Position numbers and translations under genes: made by a program. Positions 1 to 8,737 of a stretch of 37,329 bases of DNA are shown one piece after another. The notes under the pieces are model-generated. The model was given only the letters and a program-made list of their open reading frames with translations, had not been told where the DNA came from and did not search any database. Positions within the stretch are counted from its first letter, which is position 1. Every line of letters starts with the position of its first letter. The stretch comes from an uncultured Bacteroidales bacterium (GTDB taxonomy: Bacteria > Bacteroidota > Bacteroidia > Bacteroidales > Muribaculaceae). The DNA is taken from assembly GCA_902787185.1 (NCBI GenBank), contig CADAFP010000042.1, positions 1 to 37,329 of the forward strand, given 5' to 3'.

Positions 1-1
1 T

Positions 2-1159
2 TTTATTTATTGGGACGCATTCTCTTATTGCACTGGTCTCAAGCGCTTCAACATTAGCGAGGAGAACTCCAGTTATTGTAGCGTTGACGGTGTTCTCTAT
101 AACAAAGAGAAAACCACTTTAATTATGTTCCCCAATGCTAATAGCGACAGCTGCATTGTCCTTGACGGTGTCACTGAAATCGAACGTTACGCTTTTATGG
201 GAAGTTCCCGCCTTAGATACCTTTCACTCCCCAATAGCTTAAGGACAATTAGTCTCGCCGCTTTTGAAGATTGTTCTTCATTGCAAAACTTTATCATTCC
301 TGAAGGAGTTGAAAGGATCGAGCAACTTGCGTTCTCAGGATGCTCGAGTCTGACAGAGATGCGCATTCCCAGCAGTGTTTCAAGTTTTGGCCCACAGGTT
401 TTTTATCGCTGTAAATCACTTCAAGCCATTCATGTTGCCGAGGACAACCCTATCTTGAGCAGCGTAGATGGTGTATTGTTCAATAAGGATAAGACTATAT
501 TAAGAGCATACCCAAATCATCACAACAATGACTACTCAACCTATACTATTCCAGAGGGAGTCATCACAGTAGCTGATTGCGCTTTTGGAGCATGTTCCGG
601 ATTAGCAAATATCAATTTTCCGAATAGCCTGAAAAAGATTGGTTCTTCTGGGTTTGTTGATTGCACTGGCTTGACGACCGTTGTCGTGCCCGATAGTGTT
701 ACGGAGTTGGGCAATGGCGCTTTTAACGGATGCAAATACATCAAGAACATAACACTGGGACGCAGTGTCGCTTCAATGGGTAGTTCAATCTTTGACCAAT
801 GCTGGATGATTAATATTACCTGCTTGGCGCCTACTCCCCCTTCAATCCCAACCATTAATGGCGGTATAGGACTGTGGTACACAGTATATAGCAGTTGCCG
901 ACTGTATGTTCCCAAAGAGTCGTTAGAAGCTTACCAGACAACCGACCCGTGGATGAGATTCACCAATATCGTGCCCGTGGACGACATCGGTGATGCCGAT
1001 GGTGACGGTGTGCTCACAATCAATGATATAACTGCTATCATTGACCTTATTCTTGGGCAAGATTCAAGCATCAACTCCATTATCGCCGACATTAATCGTG
1101 ACCACAAAACTAACATCGATGACGTTATCGCCCTCATCGACATATTTCTCAACAATTAA
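2..1159 (+). CDS. BspA-like leucine-rich-repeat surface protein with C-terminal dockerin-like repeats (5' truncated by window)
   Basis: The frame is open from base 2, with no stop before the first internal ATG at 125, so the gene starts outside the window. The visible 385 or so residues carry repeated LRR_5/BspA-type units: each has a hydrophobic strand, a CxxL turn and a phrase such as IPEGV or IPNSL. These families are secreted or cell-surface proteins that often mediate adhesion. The last 55 residues hold two Asp/Asn-rich calcium-loop repeats (DADGDG and DINRDH), each followed by a hydrophobic helix, as in type I dockerins. No cohesin is visible in the window, so a cellulosome role is not implied. 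The LRR fold is clear; the ligand is unknown. Confidence 0.85.
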   Translation, partial: FIYWDAFSYCTGLKRFNISEENSSYCSVDGVLYNKEKTTLIMFPNANSDSCIVLDGVTEIERYAFMGSSRLRYLSLPNSLRTISLAAFEDCSSLQNFIIPEGVERIEQLAFSGCSSLTEMRIPSSVSSFGPQVFYRCKSLQAIHVAEDNPILSSVDGVLFNKDKTILRAYPNHHNNDYSTYTIPEGVITVADCAFGACSGLANINFPNSLKKIGSSGFVDCTGLTTVVVPDSVTELGNGAFNGCKYIKNITLGRSVASMGSSIFDQCWMINITCLAPTPPSIPTINGGIGLWYTVYSSCRLYVPKESLEAYQTTDPWMRFTNIVPVDDIGDADGDGVLTINDITAIIDLILGQDSSINSIIADINRDHKTNIDDVIALIDIFLNN

Positions 1160-1230
1160 GGGTAACGTCTATAAATTACCTGATTGTTAAGACTTAGCGT
1201 TGGTAAAGTGGCGCAAGACGCAAAAGACGG

Positions 1231-1324
1231 GGCTGTGTGTCATAATTCTGATAGCCGCTATCTATGATCGCCCTTCGGGCGTAGCCCGATCAAAGTTTTA
1301 GGAATGAATTATGACACACCTCCC
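1231..1324. repeat. Imperfect long inverted repeat with nested hairpins, MITE/REP-like
   Basis: GTGTGTCATAATTC at 1235-1248 is exactly complementary to GAATTATGACACAC at 1306-1319. Pairing extends outward through GGGG/CCCC with two mismatches. Inside lie a small palindrome (ATAGCCGCTAT, 1251-1261) and a GC hairpin (CGCCC-TTC-GGGCG, 1270-1282). The structure fills the gap before hflX and encodes nothing. It resembles a dispersed palindromic element, but only one copy is seen here, so that class is an inference. Confidence 0.6.
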
Positions 1325-1377
1325 CTTTTCTATTGCGGATTGTTGCCCAATGCCATGAAAAAACCGCAGCTTTTTAG

Positions 1378-1385
1378 TAACTTTG
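1378..1385 (+). promoter_or_regulatory. Bacteroidetes -7 box, candidate hflX promoter
   Basis: TAACTTTG matches TAnnTTTG and lies about 90 bp before the chosen hflX start. No convincing -33 TTTG is seen at the usual 19-21 bp spacing, so the site is only moderately supported. Confidence 0.4.
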
Positions 1386-1476
1386 CATCAAAATTTGTGA
1401 AAGCCGAACACCATAAAGTTCACTTTAATGGTTGAGGCGCCGCCAAAGTTATCCAAATAATATAAAAAATGACTCT

Positions 1477-2632
1477 ATGGGACTCATTGACGATAGTAAA
1501 CGCATCAACGAAATTGACGTGCAAGAGGAACGCGCCATCCTCGTGGGACTGATTACACCACAACAAGGCGAGGCCAAGGCCAAAGAATACCTTGACGAAC
1601 TTGAATTCCTTGCCGAGACGGCAGGCGCCGTCACTGTGCGCACCTTCCTGCAACGCTGCGACGGCCCCAACAGCACGTCCTATGTCGGCAAGGGCAAACT
1701 CGAGGAGATTGTCGCCTTTGTCGAGGAGAATGACATCAGTCTCGTCATCTTTGACGACGACCTCACGCCCAAGCAGATTGCCTTTATCGAGAAGGCTGTC
1801 AAGGTCAAAACGCTTGACCGCACGAGCCTCATCCTCGACATCTTTGCCAAACGGGCCCAGACCGCCAGCGCCAAGATGCAGGTCGAACTGGCACAGTACC
1901 AGTACCTGCTGCCCCGATTGACGGGTATGTGGACCCACCTGGAGCGTCAGCGAGGCGGTATCGGTATGCGTGGACCTGGTGAGACGCAGATTGAGACCGA
2001 CCGCCGTATCGTCAAAACTAAAATCTCCTTGCTCAAGGAGAAACTCGCACAGCTCGACAAGCAGAAGATTACCCAGCGCAAAAACCGCGGCAAACTCACC
2101 CGCATCGCCCTTGTGGGCTATACCAACGTGGGCAAATCCACGCTGATGAATGTGCTGAGCAAGAGCGAGGTCTTTGCCGAGAACAAGCTCTTTGCCACCC
2201 TCGACACCACGGTGCGCAAGGTGGTGATTTCCAACCTTCCTTTCCTGCTGACCGACACCGTCGGCTTCATCCGCAAGTTGCCCACCCACCTGGTGGAATC
2301 CTTCAAGAGCACCCTTGACGAGGTGCGCGACAGCGATATCCTCGTCCAAGGATATGATCATGGTCTTCAACAAGATAGACCAGTTCACCCACGTCCCCAA
2401 GGATGAGGACGACCTCACGCCCCGTCTGCGCGAGAACATCCCCCTCGAGGAACTGGAGGAAACCTGGATGGCACGTATGGGTGAGAATTGCGTCTTCATC
2501 AGCGCCAAGAAGCAGCTGAATATCGATGCTCTCAAGAAACTGTTGTACAACAAGGCCAAGGCAGTCCACACCGCCCGCTTCCCTTACAACGACTTCCTGT
2601 TCCAAACCTACGACGACCTGACCGAAGAGTAA
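1477..2632 (+). pseudogene. hflX: GTPase HflX, disrupted by an internal deletion and frameshift
   Basis: HflX is a ribosome-associated GTPase involved in ribosome splitting and stress rescue. The N-terminal HflX domain, the glycine-rich linker (RGGIGMRGPGETQ), the P-loop GYTNVGKS (about residues 213-220) and the G3 motif DTVGF (about 259) are intact in one frame. After STLDEVRDSDIL the frame runs into an unrelated tail and stops at 2406. The rest of HflX, from SKDMIMVFNKID (G4) through the SAKKQ region (G5) to a stop at 2632, continues in the next frame from about 2345. Roughly 25 residues usual between G3 and G4 (the segment normally beginning HVVDISHP) are absent at 2341-2350. Start 1477 (MGLIDDSK) is preferred over a TTG at 1432. 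Either a true pseudogene or an assembly error. Confidence 0.85.
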
Positions 2633-2675
2633 GCAATTACACTTTCCAACTTTAATTACATGATCGCGCCAAACG

Positions 2676-5090
2676 ATGAAAAAGGTTCAACTACTTCTTG
2701 CTACACTGCTTTTGGCCATTATACCATTCAGTAGCTATGGGTATCAAGGTGTTCAAGGTGACGTGAACAGTGATGGCACAGTAAACATCACCGATGTGAA
2801 CGCCATCATAAGTATTATCCTTGACGGCAAGCCCTTGATGGCCGATGCTGATGTGAACAACGATGGCGTGGTGAACATTTCAGATGTCAATGCCGTCATC
2901 AGTATCATCATTGACGGACCAAAGGACCAAACGGTCGTCCACGTTTATGGTGATGACGGCCCATCCGAGGGGAGTGTCATCAATGTCACTGAAGCCACGG
3001 TCACTGTTACCTGTGACCCTGGTGAGGAGCCCAAGATAGGTGATATTATTGTCAGCGGCATTACCCAAGCAGCTCCTTATGGTTTCCTGCGTCAGGTCAT
3101 GAGTGTACAATCATTGGATGGACAGTGTGTGATGACCACCACTAACGCCTCGCTTGAGGATGTGCTGCCCGATGGTGACTTTGATTTGCCCATCCCCCTG
3201 GATGAACATAGGCAGGGCGTGACTATAAAAGCTCCTGGCATGGCGCCACAGCGCTTGGGCTTCTCTGCTGACCTCAAAGTTTGCGTGAAAATTTCGTGGA
3301 GTGACGGCCAACCCATTGTTAAACTCATCAACGACGTGACGAGTGCCGAAGAGGAAGAAGTGCTCAGCGGCCAGGAAGACACGACTTATCCCGTGAAGTT
3401 CATTGTTAATATGCATCCCTCATTGGACGTGAATTTCATCTGTAAAATGCGAGACAACCAGATTGAGAGCATCGGGCTGAAAGGCAACGTTGACATCAGT
3501 GCCGAGCTGATGGGTAAGATTTCGAATGAGAAGGCGCTTCACCTGCTGGGTGATGATGGCATCGAACTGTTTTCGCTCTATATCAGTCCCGTATCAGTCA
3601 TGGCTCGTGACGTCCCTCTGGTGTTCGCTCCTCACTTCGATGTGTTTATGAAGGTCGATTGCAATGGTGAGGTGTATTTACAGAGCAAGTTTGTCGCCAC
3701 CAAGGCCGAGGGTGCCTTCAGCTACATCTACACAACCTCGCCCGACCCCGTCACGGGTGAGAATTCGAGCCTTACCACAAGCATCGCATGCAATAGCCAG
3801 GGTGACAACCTGTTAACTGAGCGCATGCAGCTGGCTTTTGCTCCCAAGTTGGGTGTAAATGGCTCGTTGACAGCCACCCTGCTCCCGACATTGGGTGTTA
3901 GTCTGTATGGAGTCCACGATATCTTCCAAGCAGATGTGACTTTTAACCATTGGGTCAATGCGGACGGTAACCTGGCGTTGACGCTTGGGGAAGATATGGA
4001 GTTGGACTATGACGACATTCTTTTAATCAAGAGCGGAATGGGCATCGGACTGTTGTCCAATTTCAAGCTTACTCGGAATGACATCAGTGTGGAGAAGGAT
4101 ATCACCTTACAGGATGAACAGCTGCTGGATTCCATTGGCATCACGCCGCGCTTTGATGAATTTATGCTTTCTCCCAGTCAGAACCCGATGCCTGCCATCA
4201 CCAGCCAAGTGGGTTTCTCGATGGATATGACCAAGCCCGCAGTCCAGTTAATACCTGATCAGGATTACGGCTTCACCTATGGTTTCCTTGACGAGGACCG
4301 CCGTGATAGCTGGACATTCCTCAGTCAGAAGGATGACTATGACATGGGGTTCAACCAGCATAACCTCACTCAGCACATTGAAGCCAATATTGCTGCCTCA
4401 AGTCTCGAACGGGAAAAGACCTATGAGGTTTGTCCCTATGTGACCATTCTCGGCACCAACATCTACAAGAAAGGTATCAACTTCATTATCAGGGGAGAGG
4501 TTGACCCTGAGGAGTATGTTGACCTGGCTCTGCCCAGCGGCACGTTGTGGGCAATACGCAACGTCGGTGCCAACAGCCCCGAGGATTATGGCGACTACTT
4601 CGCTTGGGGTGAGACTGCCCCTAAGAAGAAGTATGATTGGGACACTTACAAGTGGGGTTATTTGGACAATTACGGGGTGGCGCGTATGACGAAGTATGGC
4701 CCTGTTGACAACAAGAAGGAACTGGAGCCAGGAGATGATGCCGCCTATGTGAACTGGGGCCCATTGTGGCGAATGCCGACCCCAGAGCAGTTGAGTGAAC
4801 TGAAATATGAGTGCGAATGGCAGTGGACCACGATTAATGGTGTGAACGGCTATTTGGTCATCAGCTCGAGGAACGGAAACTCGTTGTTCTTACCAGCCAC
4901 AGGTACTTTCATTAACTCTTCTCTCATAGGTCTGGGATTTGAAGCTTATTATTGGTCGCGCAGTCTCTCCGGTAGTTATCCTGACATCGCGGGCGACTTG
5001 TACTTTGACAAGGATTACGTGGAGATGAACAATACCGGTTTCCAACGTACTTGCGGCAACAGTGTCCGCGCCGTGCGTGTGTCTCAGTAA
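2676..5090 (+). CDS. Secreted protein with N-terminal dockerin-like repeats and C-terminal FISUMP domain
   Basis: This 804-residue protein opens with a signal peptide (KKVQLLLATLLLAIIPFSS). Immediately after it, at about residues 29-85, come two dockerin-like calcium loops (DVNSDGTVNITD and DVNNDGVVNISD). The middle, about 90-600, is beta-rich and not recognised. The last 195 residues are a FISUMP domain (Fibrobacter succinogenes major paralogous domain), shown by VDLALPSGTLWA, DYFAWGE, RMPTPEQ, LPATG, YYWS and the closing SVRAVRVS. FISUMP proteins are extracytoplasmic and mostly of unknown function. Start ATG 2676 places the signal peptide at the true N terminus. A dockerin at the N terminus is unusual, as these modules are normally C-terminal. 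The gene follows hflX after 43 bp. Confidence 0.85.
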   Translation: MKKVQLLLATLLLAIIPFSSYGYQGVQGDVNSDGTVNITDVNAIISIILDGKPLMADADVNNDGVVNISDVNAVISIIIDGPKDQTVVHVYGDDGPSEGSVINVTEATVTVTCDPGEEPKIGDIIVSGITQAAPYGFLRQVMSVQSLDGQCVMTTTNASLEDVLPDGDFDLPIPLDEHRQGVTIKAPGMAPQRLGFSADLKVCVKISWSDGQPIVKLINDVTSAEEEEVLSGQEDTTYPVKFIVNMHPSLDVNFICKMRDNQIESIGLKGNVDISAELMGKISNEKALHLLGDDGIELFSLYISPVSVMARDVPLVFAPHFDVFMKVDCNGEVYLQSKFVATKAEGAFSYIYTTSPDPVTGENSSLTTSIACNSQGDNLLTERMQLAFAPKLGVNGSLTATLLPTLGVSLYGVHDIFQADVTFNHWVNADGNLALTLGEDMELDYDDILLIKSGMGIGLLSNFKLTRNDISVEKDITLQDEQLLDSIGITPRFDEFMLSPSQNPMPAITSQVGFSMDMTKPAVQLIPDQDYGFTYGFLDEDRRDSWTFLSQKDDYDMGFNQHNLTQHIEANIAASSLEREKTYEVCPYVTILGTNIYKKGINFIIRGEVDPEEYVDLALPSGTLWAIRNVGANSPEDYGDYFAWGETAPKKKYDWDTYKWGYLDNYGVARMTKYGPVDNKKELEPGDDAAYVNWGPLWRMPTPEQLSELKYECEWQWTTINGVNGYLVISSRNGNSLFLPATGTFINSSLIGLGFEAYYWSRSLSGSYPDIAGDLYFDKDYVEMNNTGFQRTCGNSVRAVRVSQ

Positions 5091-5442
5091 TAGTTTCTTC
5101 CCCCCAAACGCTGGCCAAGCAATCGTCTTCCCCGCACGGGTTGGGGCATCTGTTTGCCCTCCTTTCTGCTAATTTCTGGAACTGTAGTAGGCAGAGGCCT
5201 ACTGTCGAACTCGTTCAAGAGATTTATTGCAAATCTCTTGCATACATCATGGATTTTGACGTATTTTGCGTAAAAGTTGTGTGATCGGTGATTAGTATTA
5301 TTGTACTGGAGCCCCTATATTGATAAGAATCAGCGAAATGCTCAACTTTTCTGAAGCTCGCTTTATTGACTCTTCTATCCCGCCCACGGGTGGATATAGT
5401 ATATTTCCAAACCAAATATTTTTTCTTTAAACCCCTATTTTC
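5091..5442. other. 352-bp intergenic gap with one perfect hairpin, otherwise featureless
   Basis: No convincing gene is present: short open frames here lack family resemblance, a promoter or a signal sequence. The only structure noted is the inverted repeat at 5216-5240, listed separately. No clean TAnnTTTG box was found before the 5443 gene. Confidence 0.5.
5216..5240. repeat. Perfect 10-bp inverted repeat, hairpin
   Basis: CAAGAGATTT (5216-5225) and AAATCTCTTG (5231-5240) pair perfectly around the 5-nt loop ATTGC. There is no T-run on either side, so it is not a standard intrinsic terminator. It could act in RNA processing or bind a protein. Confidence 0.5.
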
Positions 5443-6357
5443 ATGAAAAGAGCAAGGTCTGTGTTTATCGTTTTATTGTTGATGCTGGCGTCATTCACTG
5501 CTGGCATTGAGTATTCACGAGGTGATGTCACGCGAGACGGAAAAGTGGATATCGCCGATGTCGTGGAACTGATAGATTATCTGTTGAAAGGCTCATGGTC
5601 AGATGATTCATTGACCCGGGCTGATGAGATTTTTACCGTCAATGGCGTGTCGTTCACGATGAAAGCTGTCCAGAGGGGCGCATTTATCATGGGTTCAATC
5701 AACGAAGACAACCGGCCGATTTTCAGTTATGAGTTCCCTCCGCACCACGTGTTGATGTCGGCTTACAACATCGGTGAGACAGAGGTGACCCAAGCACTGT
5801 GGCTTGCTGTTATGGGTGATAACCCGAGTCATTTTTCCTCACGTAACGGTTATGAAGAGAACTTGAATCGTCCAGTAGAATATATTTCCTGGAGCGATTG
5901 CCAGGCGTTCATCTCCAAACTGAACGAACTGACGGGCAGGAAATTCCGCTTACCGACCGAGGCTGAGTGGGAGTATGCCGCCCGTGGCGGCAACGATGGC
6001 CTTGACTATCGGTATGCTGGTAGCAACAATTTCGACGATGTGGGGTGGTGCTGGGACAACCTGCAGTCTCAGGATATGTTCTCGGTGCTGTATGGGACCC
6101 AGCCGGTTGCGTCCAAGGCCCCCAATGAGTTGGGGCTTTACGACATGAGCGGCAATGTCAGTGAGTGGGTGCAGGACTGGTATGGGCCATATAACAGCGA
6201 TTCACAGACCAATCCAACTGGCCCTGTTACAGGAAGATATCGCGTGTTTCGTGGTGGCAGCTGGTTCGTTGACCCCGATTTTGGCACTGTGTCATACCGC
6301 GATTACGATGATCCGTATATGTTCTGCTTTGAATTCGGTCTGCGTTTGGCTCTATAA
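5443..6357 (+). CDS. Secreted formylglycine-generating-enzyme-like (SUMF1/FGE fold) protein with dockerin half-repeat
   Basis: A 304-residue protein with a signal peptide (about 1-22), a single dockerin-like calcium loop and helix at about 25-50 (GDVTRDGKVDIADV), then an FGE-sulfatase fold from about residue 60 to the end. Diagnostic motifs are FIMGS, the ETEVTQALW strand, FRLPTEAEWEYAARGG, LYDMSGNVSEWVQDW, RVFRGGSW and the closing FGLRLAL. Family members range from sulfatase-activating enzymes to non-catalytic carbohydrate or protein binders. I do not see the paired active-site cysteines near the C terminus expected of a true formylglycine-generating enzyme, so a structural or binding role is more likely. 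Only half a dockerin is present. Confidence 0.85.
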   Translation: MKRARSVFIVLLLMLASFTAGIEYSRGDVTRDGKVDIADVVELIDYLLKGSWSDDSLTRADEIFTVNGVSFTMKAVQRGAFIMGSINEDNRPIFSYEFPPHHVLMSAYNIGETEVTQALWLAVMGDNPSHFSSRNGYEENLNRPVEYISWSDCQAFISKLNELTGRKFRLPTEAEWEYAARGGNDGLDYRYAGSNNFDDVGWCWDNLQSQDMFSVLYGTQPVASKAPNELGLYDMSGNVSEWVQDWYGPYNSDSQTNPTGPVTGRYRVFRGGSWFVDPDFGTVSYRDYDDPYMFCFEFGLRLAL

Positions 6358-6404
6358 ATGCCTGTAACTTAACCGCTTTGTTCCTTGGCTTGAGAAACGG
6401 ATAG

Positions 6405-7286
6405 TTATTTCCTCCAGCGCTTGAGCATGGGGAAGAAACCTCGCATCATCTGCTTGTATTCTTCCTTGGTCATGGGCTGGGGCTTCTGCTTGTTGACCTC
6501 GTCGATGAATTGTGCGCAGTGCTCAATCATCTCGTCCATCGTGCAGTCTTGCAGGAATTTGCCTTCCTGATAGCAGTATCGGCAATAGTCATGGTTGATG
6601 CTGCCGTCGGCGTTGGTGCCGCAGTCACTGTCGCTGGTCAGGGGCATACCGCAGCTCTGGCAGAACTGGGGCAGTTGGCCGGGCAGGAGGTGCTTCTCCT
6701 TGGGCGAGAAGGTGGCTTCGTATGCGGCAAAAGCCTCGGGGCGCTCGTCGGCGACGAAATAGCCCTTGGGTGGGCAGTAGGTCGCCTCAATGCCGTTCAA
6801 CCAACCGGGGATTAGCTCCTGGGCGAGGAAGTAGGGGACTTCGGCGTCGCGTGGCTCGGCGTGGTAATGGATACCCAGCTTGCTGGCAAGGTCAAAGCCC
6901 GCATGACGGTAGAAGTTGATGTTGCCTTCCATGCACAGGAAGCCGATGCCCAGTTGGCGGGCTTTCTCGAGCGCGTGCTGCAGCAATTTCAGTCCATAGC
7001 CCTTGCGCTGATAGTCGGGGTGGATGCTGATGGGCCCAAAGGTCCACGACGGGCATCTGGTGCCATCATCAAGGATGAGCTCAGCTCGGGAAAACATCAC
7101 ATGACCGATGAGCCTTCCGTCCTCCTCCATCACGAGGTTGAGCTCGGGGATGAAGTCGGGATTGGTCCTGTATTGGTTCAAAACAAAGTGTTCGGTGCAG
7201 CCTGGACGGTACACGTTCCAGAAGGCTTCGCGCGTGAGGTTCTCCACCACGCGTTCTTCGCCGGGCTGTTCAAGTCTGATGTTCAT
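6405..7286 (-). CDS. GNAT-family N-acetyltransferase fused to a C-terminal zinc-ribbon domain
   Basis: This 293-residue cytoplasmic protein has a GNAT acetyltransferase domain at about 1-170. The acetyl-CoA loop is visible as IHPDYQRKGYGLKLLQHAL, followed by FYRHAGFD. The C-terminal 85 residues resemble the Zn_ribbon_2 family: CQSCGMPL, then a Cys, then CRYC, followed by a helical KEEYKQMMRGFFPMLKRW. The substrate is unknown. It lies 35 bp downstream of the small TPR gene on the same strand and is probably co-transcribed with it. The 3' end converges with the FGE-like gene. The domain calls are solid; the joint function is not known to me. Confidence 0.85.
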   Translation of the reverse strand: MNIRLEQPGEERVVENLTREAFWNVYRPGCTEHFVLNQYRTNPDFIPELNLVMEEDGRLIGHVMFSRAELILDDGTRCPSWTFGPISIHPDYQRKGYGLKLLQHALEKARQLGIGFLCMEGNINFYRHAGFDLASKLGIHYHAEPRDAEVPYFLAQELIPGWLNGIEATYCPPKGYFVADERPEAFAAYEATFSPKEKHLLPGQLPQFCQSCGMPLTSDSDCGTNADGSINHDYCRYCYQEGKFLQDCTMDEMIEHCAQFIDEVNKQKPQPMTKEEYKQMMRGFFPMLKRWRK

Positions 7287-7321
7287 CGTGTGAAGTCGAG
7301 TCTTTTAGCTCGGTTTTTCAA

Positions 7322-7606
7322 TCAAGGATTGTAGTAATCCTTATTATAGAAGTCGAGAAGCTCCTGAAGGTGGCGGTAGGCCTCGGCGGCGGGTCCGTCG
7401 GGGTCGAGGTCCATAGATTCGAGGTAGCTGTTGAGTGCCATGCGCACGTTACCGTTCTGGCGGTAGGCGTTGCCGCGCAGGTAGTAGGCCATAGCCAGTT
7501 TCTCTTTGTCGGTATCCTTGCTGTCAATGATTTCGCCCACTGCTTCGAGGGCGGCTTGGCCCTCGCTGCGTGAGAGCATTTCCTTAATTTCCTGTATGGT
7601 TTTCAT
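7322..7606 (-). CDS. Small tetratricopeptide-repeat protein
   Basis: A 94-residue cytoplasmic protein. Residues about 35-75 form a TPR-like helical pair (MAYYLRGNAYRQNGNVRMAL then NSYLESMDLDPDGP), with a further helix at the end. There is no signal peptide or membrane segment. TPR proteins mediate protein-protein contacts; no partner is evident. It appears to be the first gene of a two-gene minus-strand unit with the acetyltransferase. Its start faces hydE across a roughly 110-bp AT-rich region holding promoter-like boxes for both directions. Confidence 0.75.
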   Translation of the reverse strand: MKTIQEIKEMLSRSEGQAALEAVGEIIDSKDTDKEKLAMAYYLRGNAYRQNGNVRMALNSYLESMDLDPDGPAAEAYRHLQELLDFYNKDYYNP

Positions 7607-7627
7607 CTTCTATAGTTTTTATAGGGG

Positions 7628-7635
7628 CAAAATTA
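7628..7635 (-). promoter_or_regulatory. -7 box for the TPR/GNAT unit
   Basis: CAAAATTA on the plus strand reads TAATTTTG on the minus strand, matching TAnnTTTG, 22 bp before the TPR start. No clear -33 element is seen. Confidence 0.45.
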
Positions 7636-7689
7636 CACCAACTTGATGAAAAAACATTAAATTTGCCATAAAAATAGCGAAGATAGGAC

Positions 7690-7697
7690 TATCTTTG
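7690..7697 (+). promoter_or_regulatory. -7 box for hydE
   Basis: TATCTTTG matches TAnnTTTG, 20 bp before the hydE ATG. A TTTG lies at 7662-7665 with 24-bp spacing, slightly longer than usual. Confidence 0.5.
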
Positions 7698-7717
7698 CCG
7701 AGAAATCATGCCCAAAG

Positions 7718-8737
7718 ATGCTGGAAGTCAACTCTCATATCGCCACGTTGGACCGTGATGCCATCGTCACCTTGTTGACAACGGCTCCTGCCGAGGACTT
7801 GTATCGGCAGGCCGACCGCGTGCGGCATGATGCCATTGGCGACGAGGTGCACCTGCGCGGACTCATCGAGTTTTCCAATTTCTGCCGCAACGACTGTATG
7901 TATTGCGGTATTCGCCGCAGTAATCGTCATGTGCAGCGTTACCGCATGACCGACGAAGAACTCGTCGAGACGGCCCGTCGGGCCGTGGCACTCGGCTTCC
8001 AGACGATAGTGTTGCAATCGGGCGAGGACCTGCACTTTGACCAGGCTCGCCTGTGCCGCATCATCGAGCAGATCAAACGTCATGACGTCGCGCTCACGCT
8101 CAGCGTCGGTGAGCGTGACTATACTGATTACAAGGCTTTCAGGGACGCTGGTGCCGACCGCTACCTGTTGCGCATCGAGACGACCGACACCGACCTGTAT
8201 CACCGCCTGAATCCGGGCATGAGTTGGCAACGTCGCCATGAGTGCCTGCTTATGATCAGGGAATTAGGCTACGAACTCGGTTCGGGCATCATGGTGGGGC
8301 AACCGGGGCAGACAATCGCCTCGATAGCCGACGACCTGCTCTACCTTAAGGACATCGGCATAGACATGGCAGGCATCGGTCCTTTCATTCCGCACCCCGA
8401 CACGCCACTGGCGGCAGAGTCAGGTGGCACCCTTGAACTGGCGTTGCGCACGATGGCGGTGATGCGCCTGCTCATGCCCGACATCAACATCCCGGCCACG
8501 ACGGCGATGGAAAGCCTGCACCCCCAGGGACGCATCATGGCGCTCCAGGCAGGAGCCAATGTGGTGATGCCCAATGTCACCGAGGGTGAGTATCGCCGCC
8601 TCTACGAGCTGTATCCCGGCAAGATTTGCGTCAACGACACGCCTGCCCATTGCCGCAGTTGCATCGGGCTGAAAATTCAAAGCATCGGGCGCACCATCGG
8701 CCAAGGGAGGGGTGGTCATAGGAAATCAACTATTTAA
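7718..8737 (+). CDS. hydE: [FeFe]-hydrogenase H-cluster maturation radical SAM protein HydE
   Basis: HydE is a radical S-adenosylmethionine enzyme that helps build the dithiomethylamine-containing 2Fe subcluster of [FeFe]-hydrogenases. The 339 residues match the usual length. The radical SAM CxxxCxxC motif is at Cys56, Cys60 and Cys63 (FCRNDCMYCGIRRSN). Downstream motifs (LQSGED, LTLSVGER, IMVGQPGQT, PFIPHPDTPL, TTAMESLHPQGR) and a C-terminal cysteine cluster (NDTPAHCRSCIG) also fit HydE. A related methylornithine-synthase-like enzyme (PylB) is a less likely alternative. Its partners HydF and HydG and the hydrogenase are not in the window. The stop codon lies within a perfect 15-bp hairpin that probably ends transcription. 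Confidence 0.88.
   Translation: MLEVNSHIATLDRDAIVTLLTTAPAEDLYRQADRVRHDAIGDEVHLRGLIEFSNFCRNDCMYCGIRRSNRHVQRYRMTDEELVETARRAVALGFQTIVLQSGEDLHFDQARLCRIIEQIKRHDVALTLSVGERDYTDYKAFRDAGADRYLLRIETTDTDLYHRLNPGMSWQRRHECLLMIRELGYELGSGIMVGQPGQTIASIADDLLYLKDIGIDMAGIGPFIPHPDTPLAAESGGTLELALRTMAVMRLLMPDINIPATTAMESLHPQGRIMALQAGANVVMPNVTEGEYRRLYELYPGKICVNDTPAHCRSCIGLKIQSIGRTIGQGRGGHRKSTI

Noticed and set aside
2676-5090. Cellulosome component reading of the dockerin modules
   Set aside because: No cohesin, scaffoldin or glycoside hydrolase is present in the window; the modules alone do not support a cellulosome.
5443-6357. Active sulfatase-maturing formylglycine-generating enzyme
   Set aside because: The fold is right but the active-site cysteine pair is not seen and no sulfatase gene is nearby.
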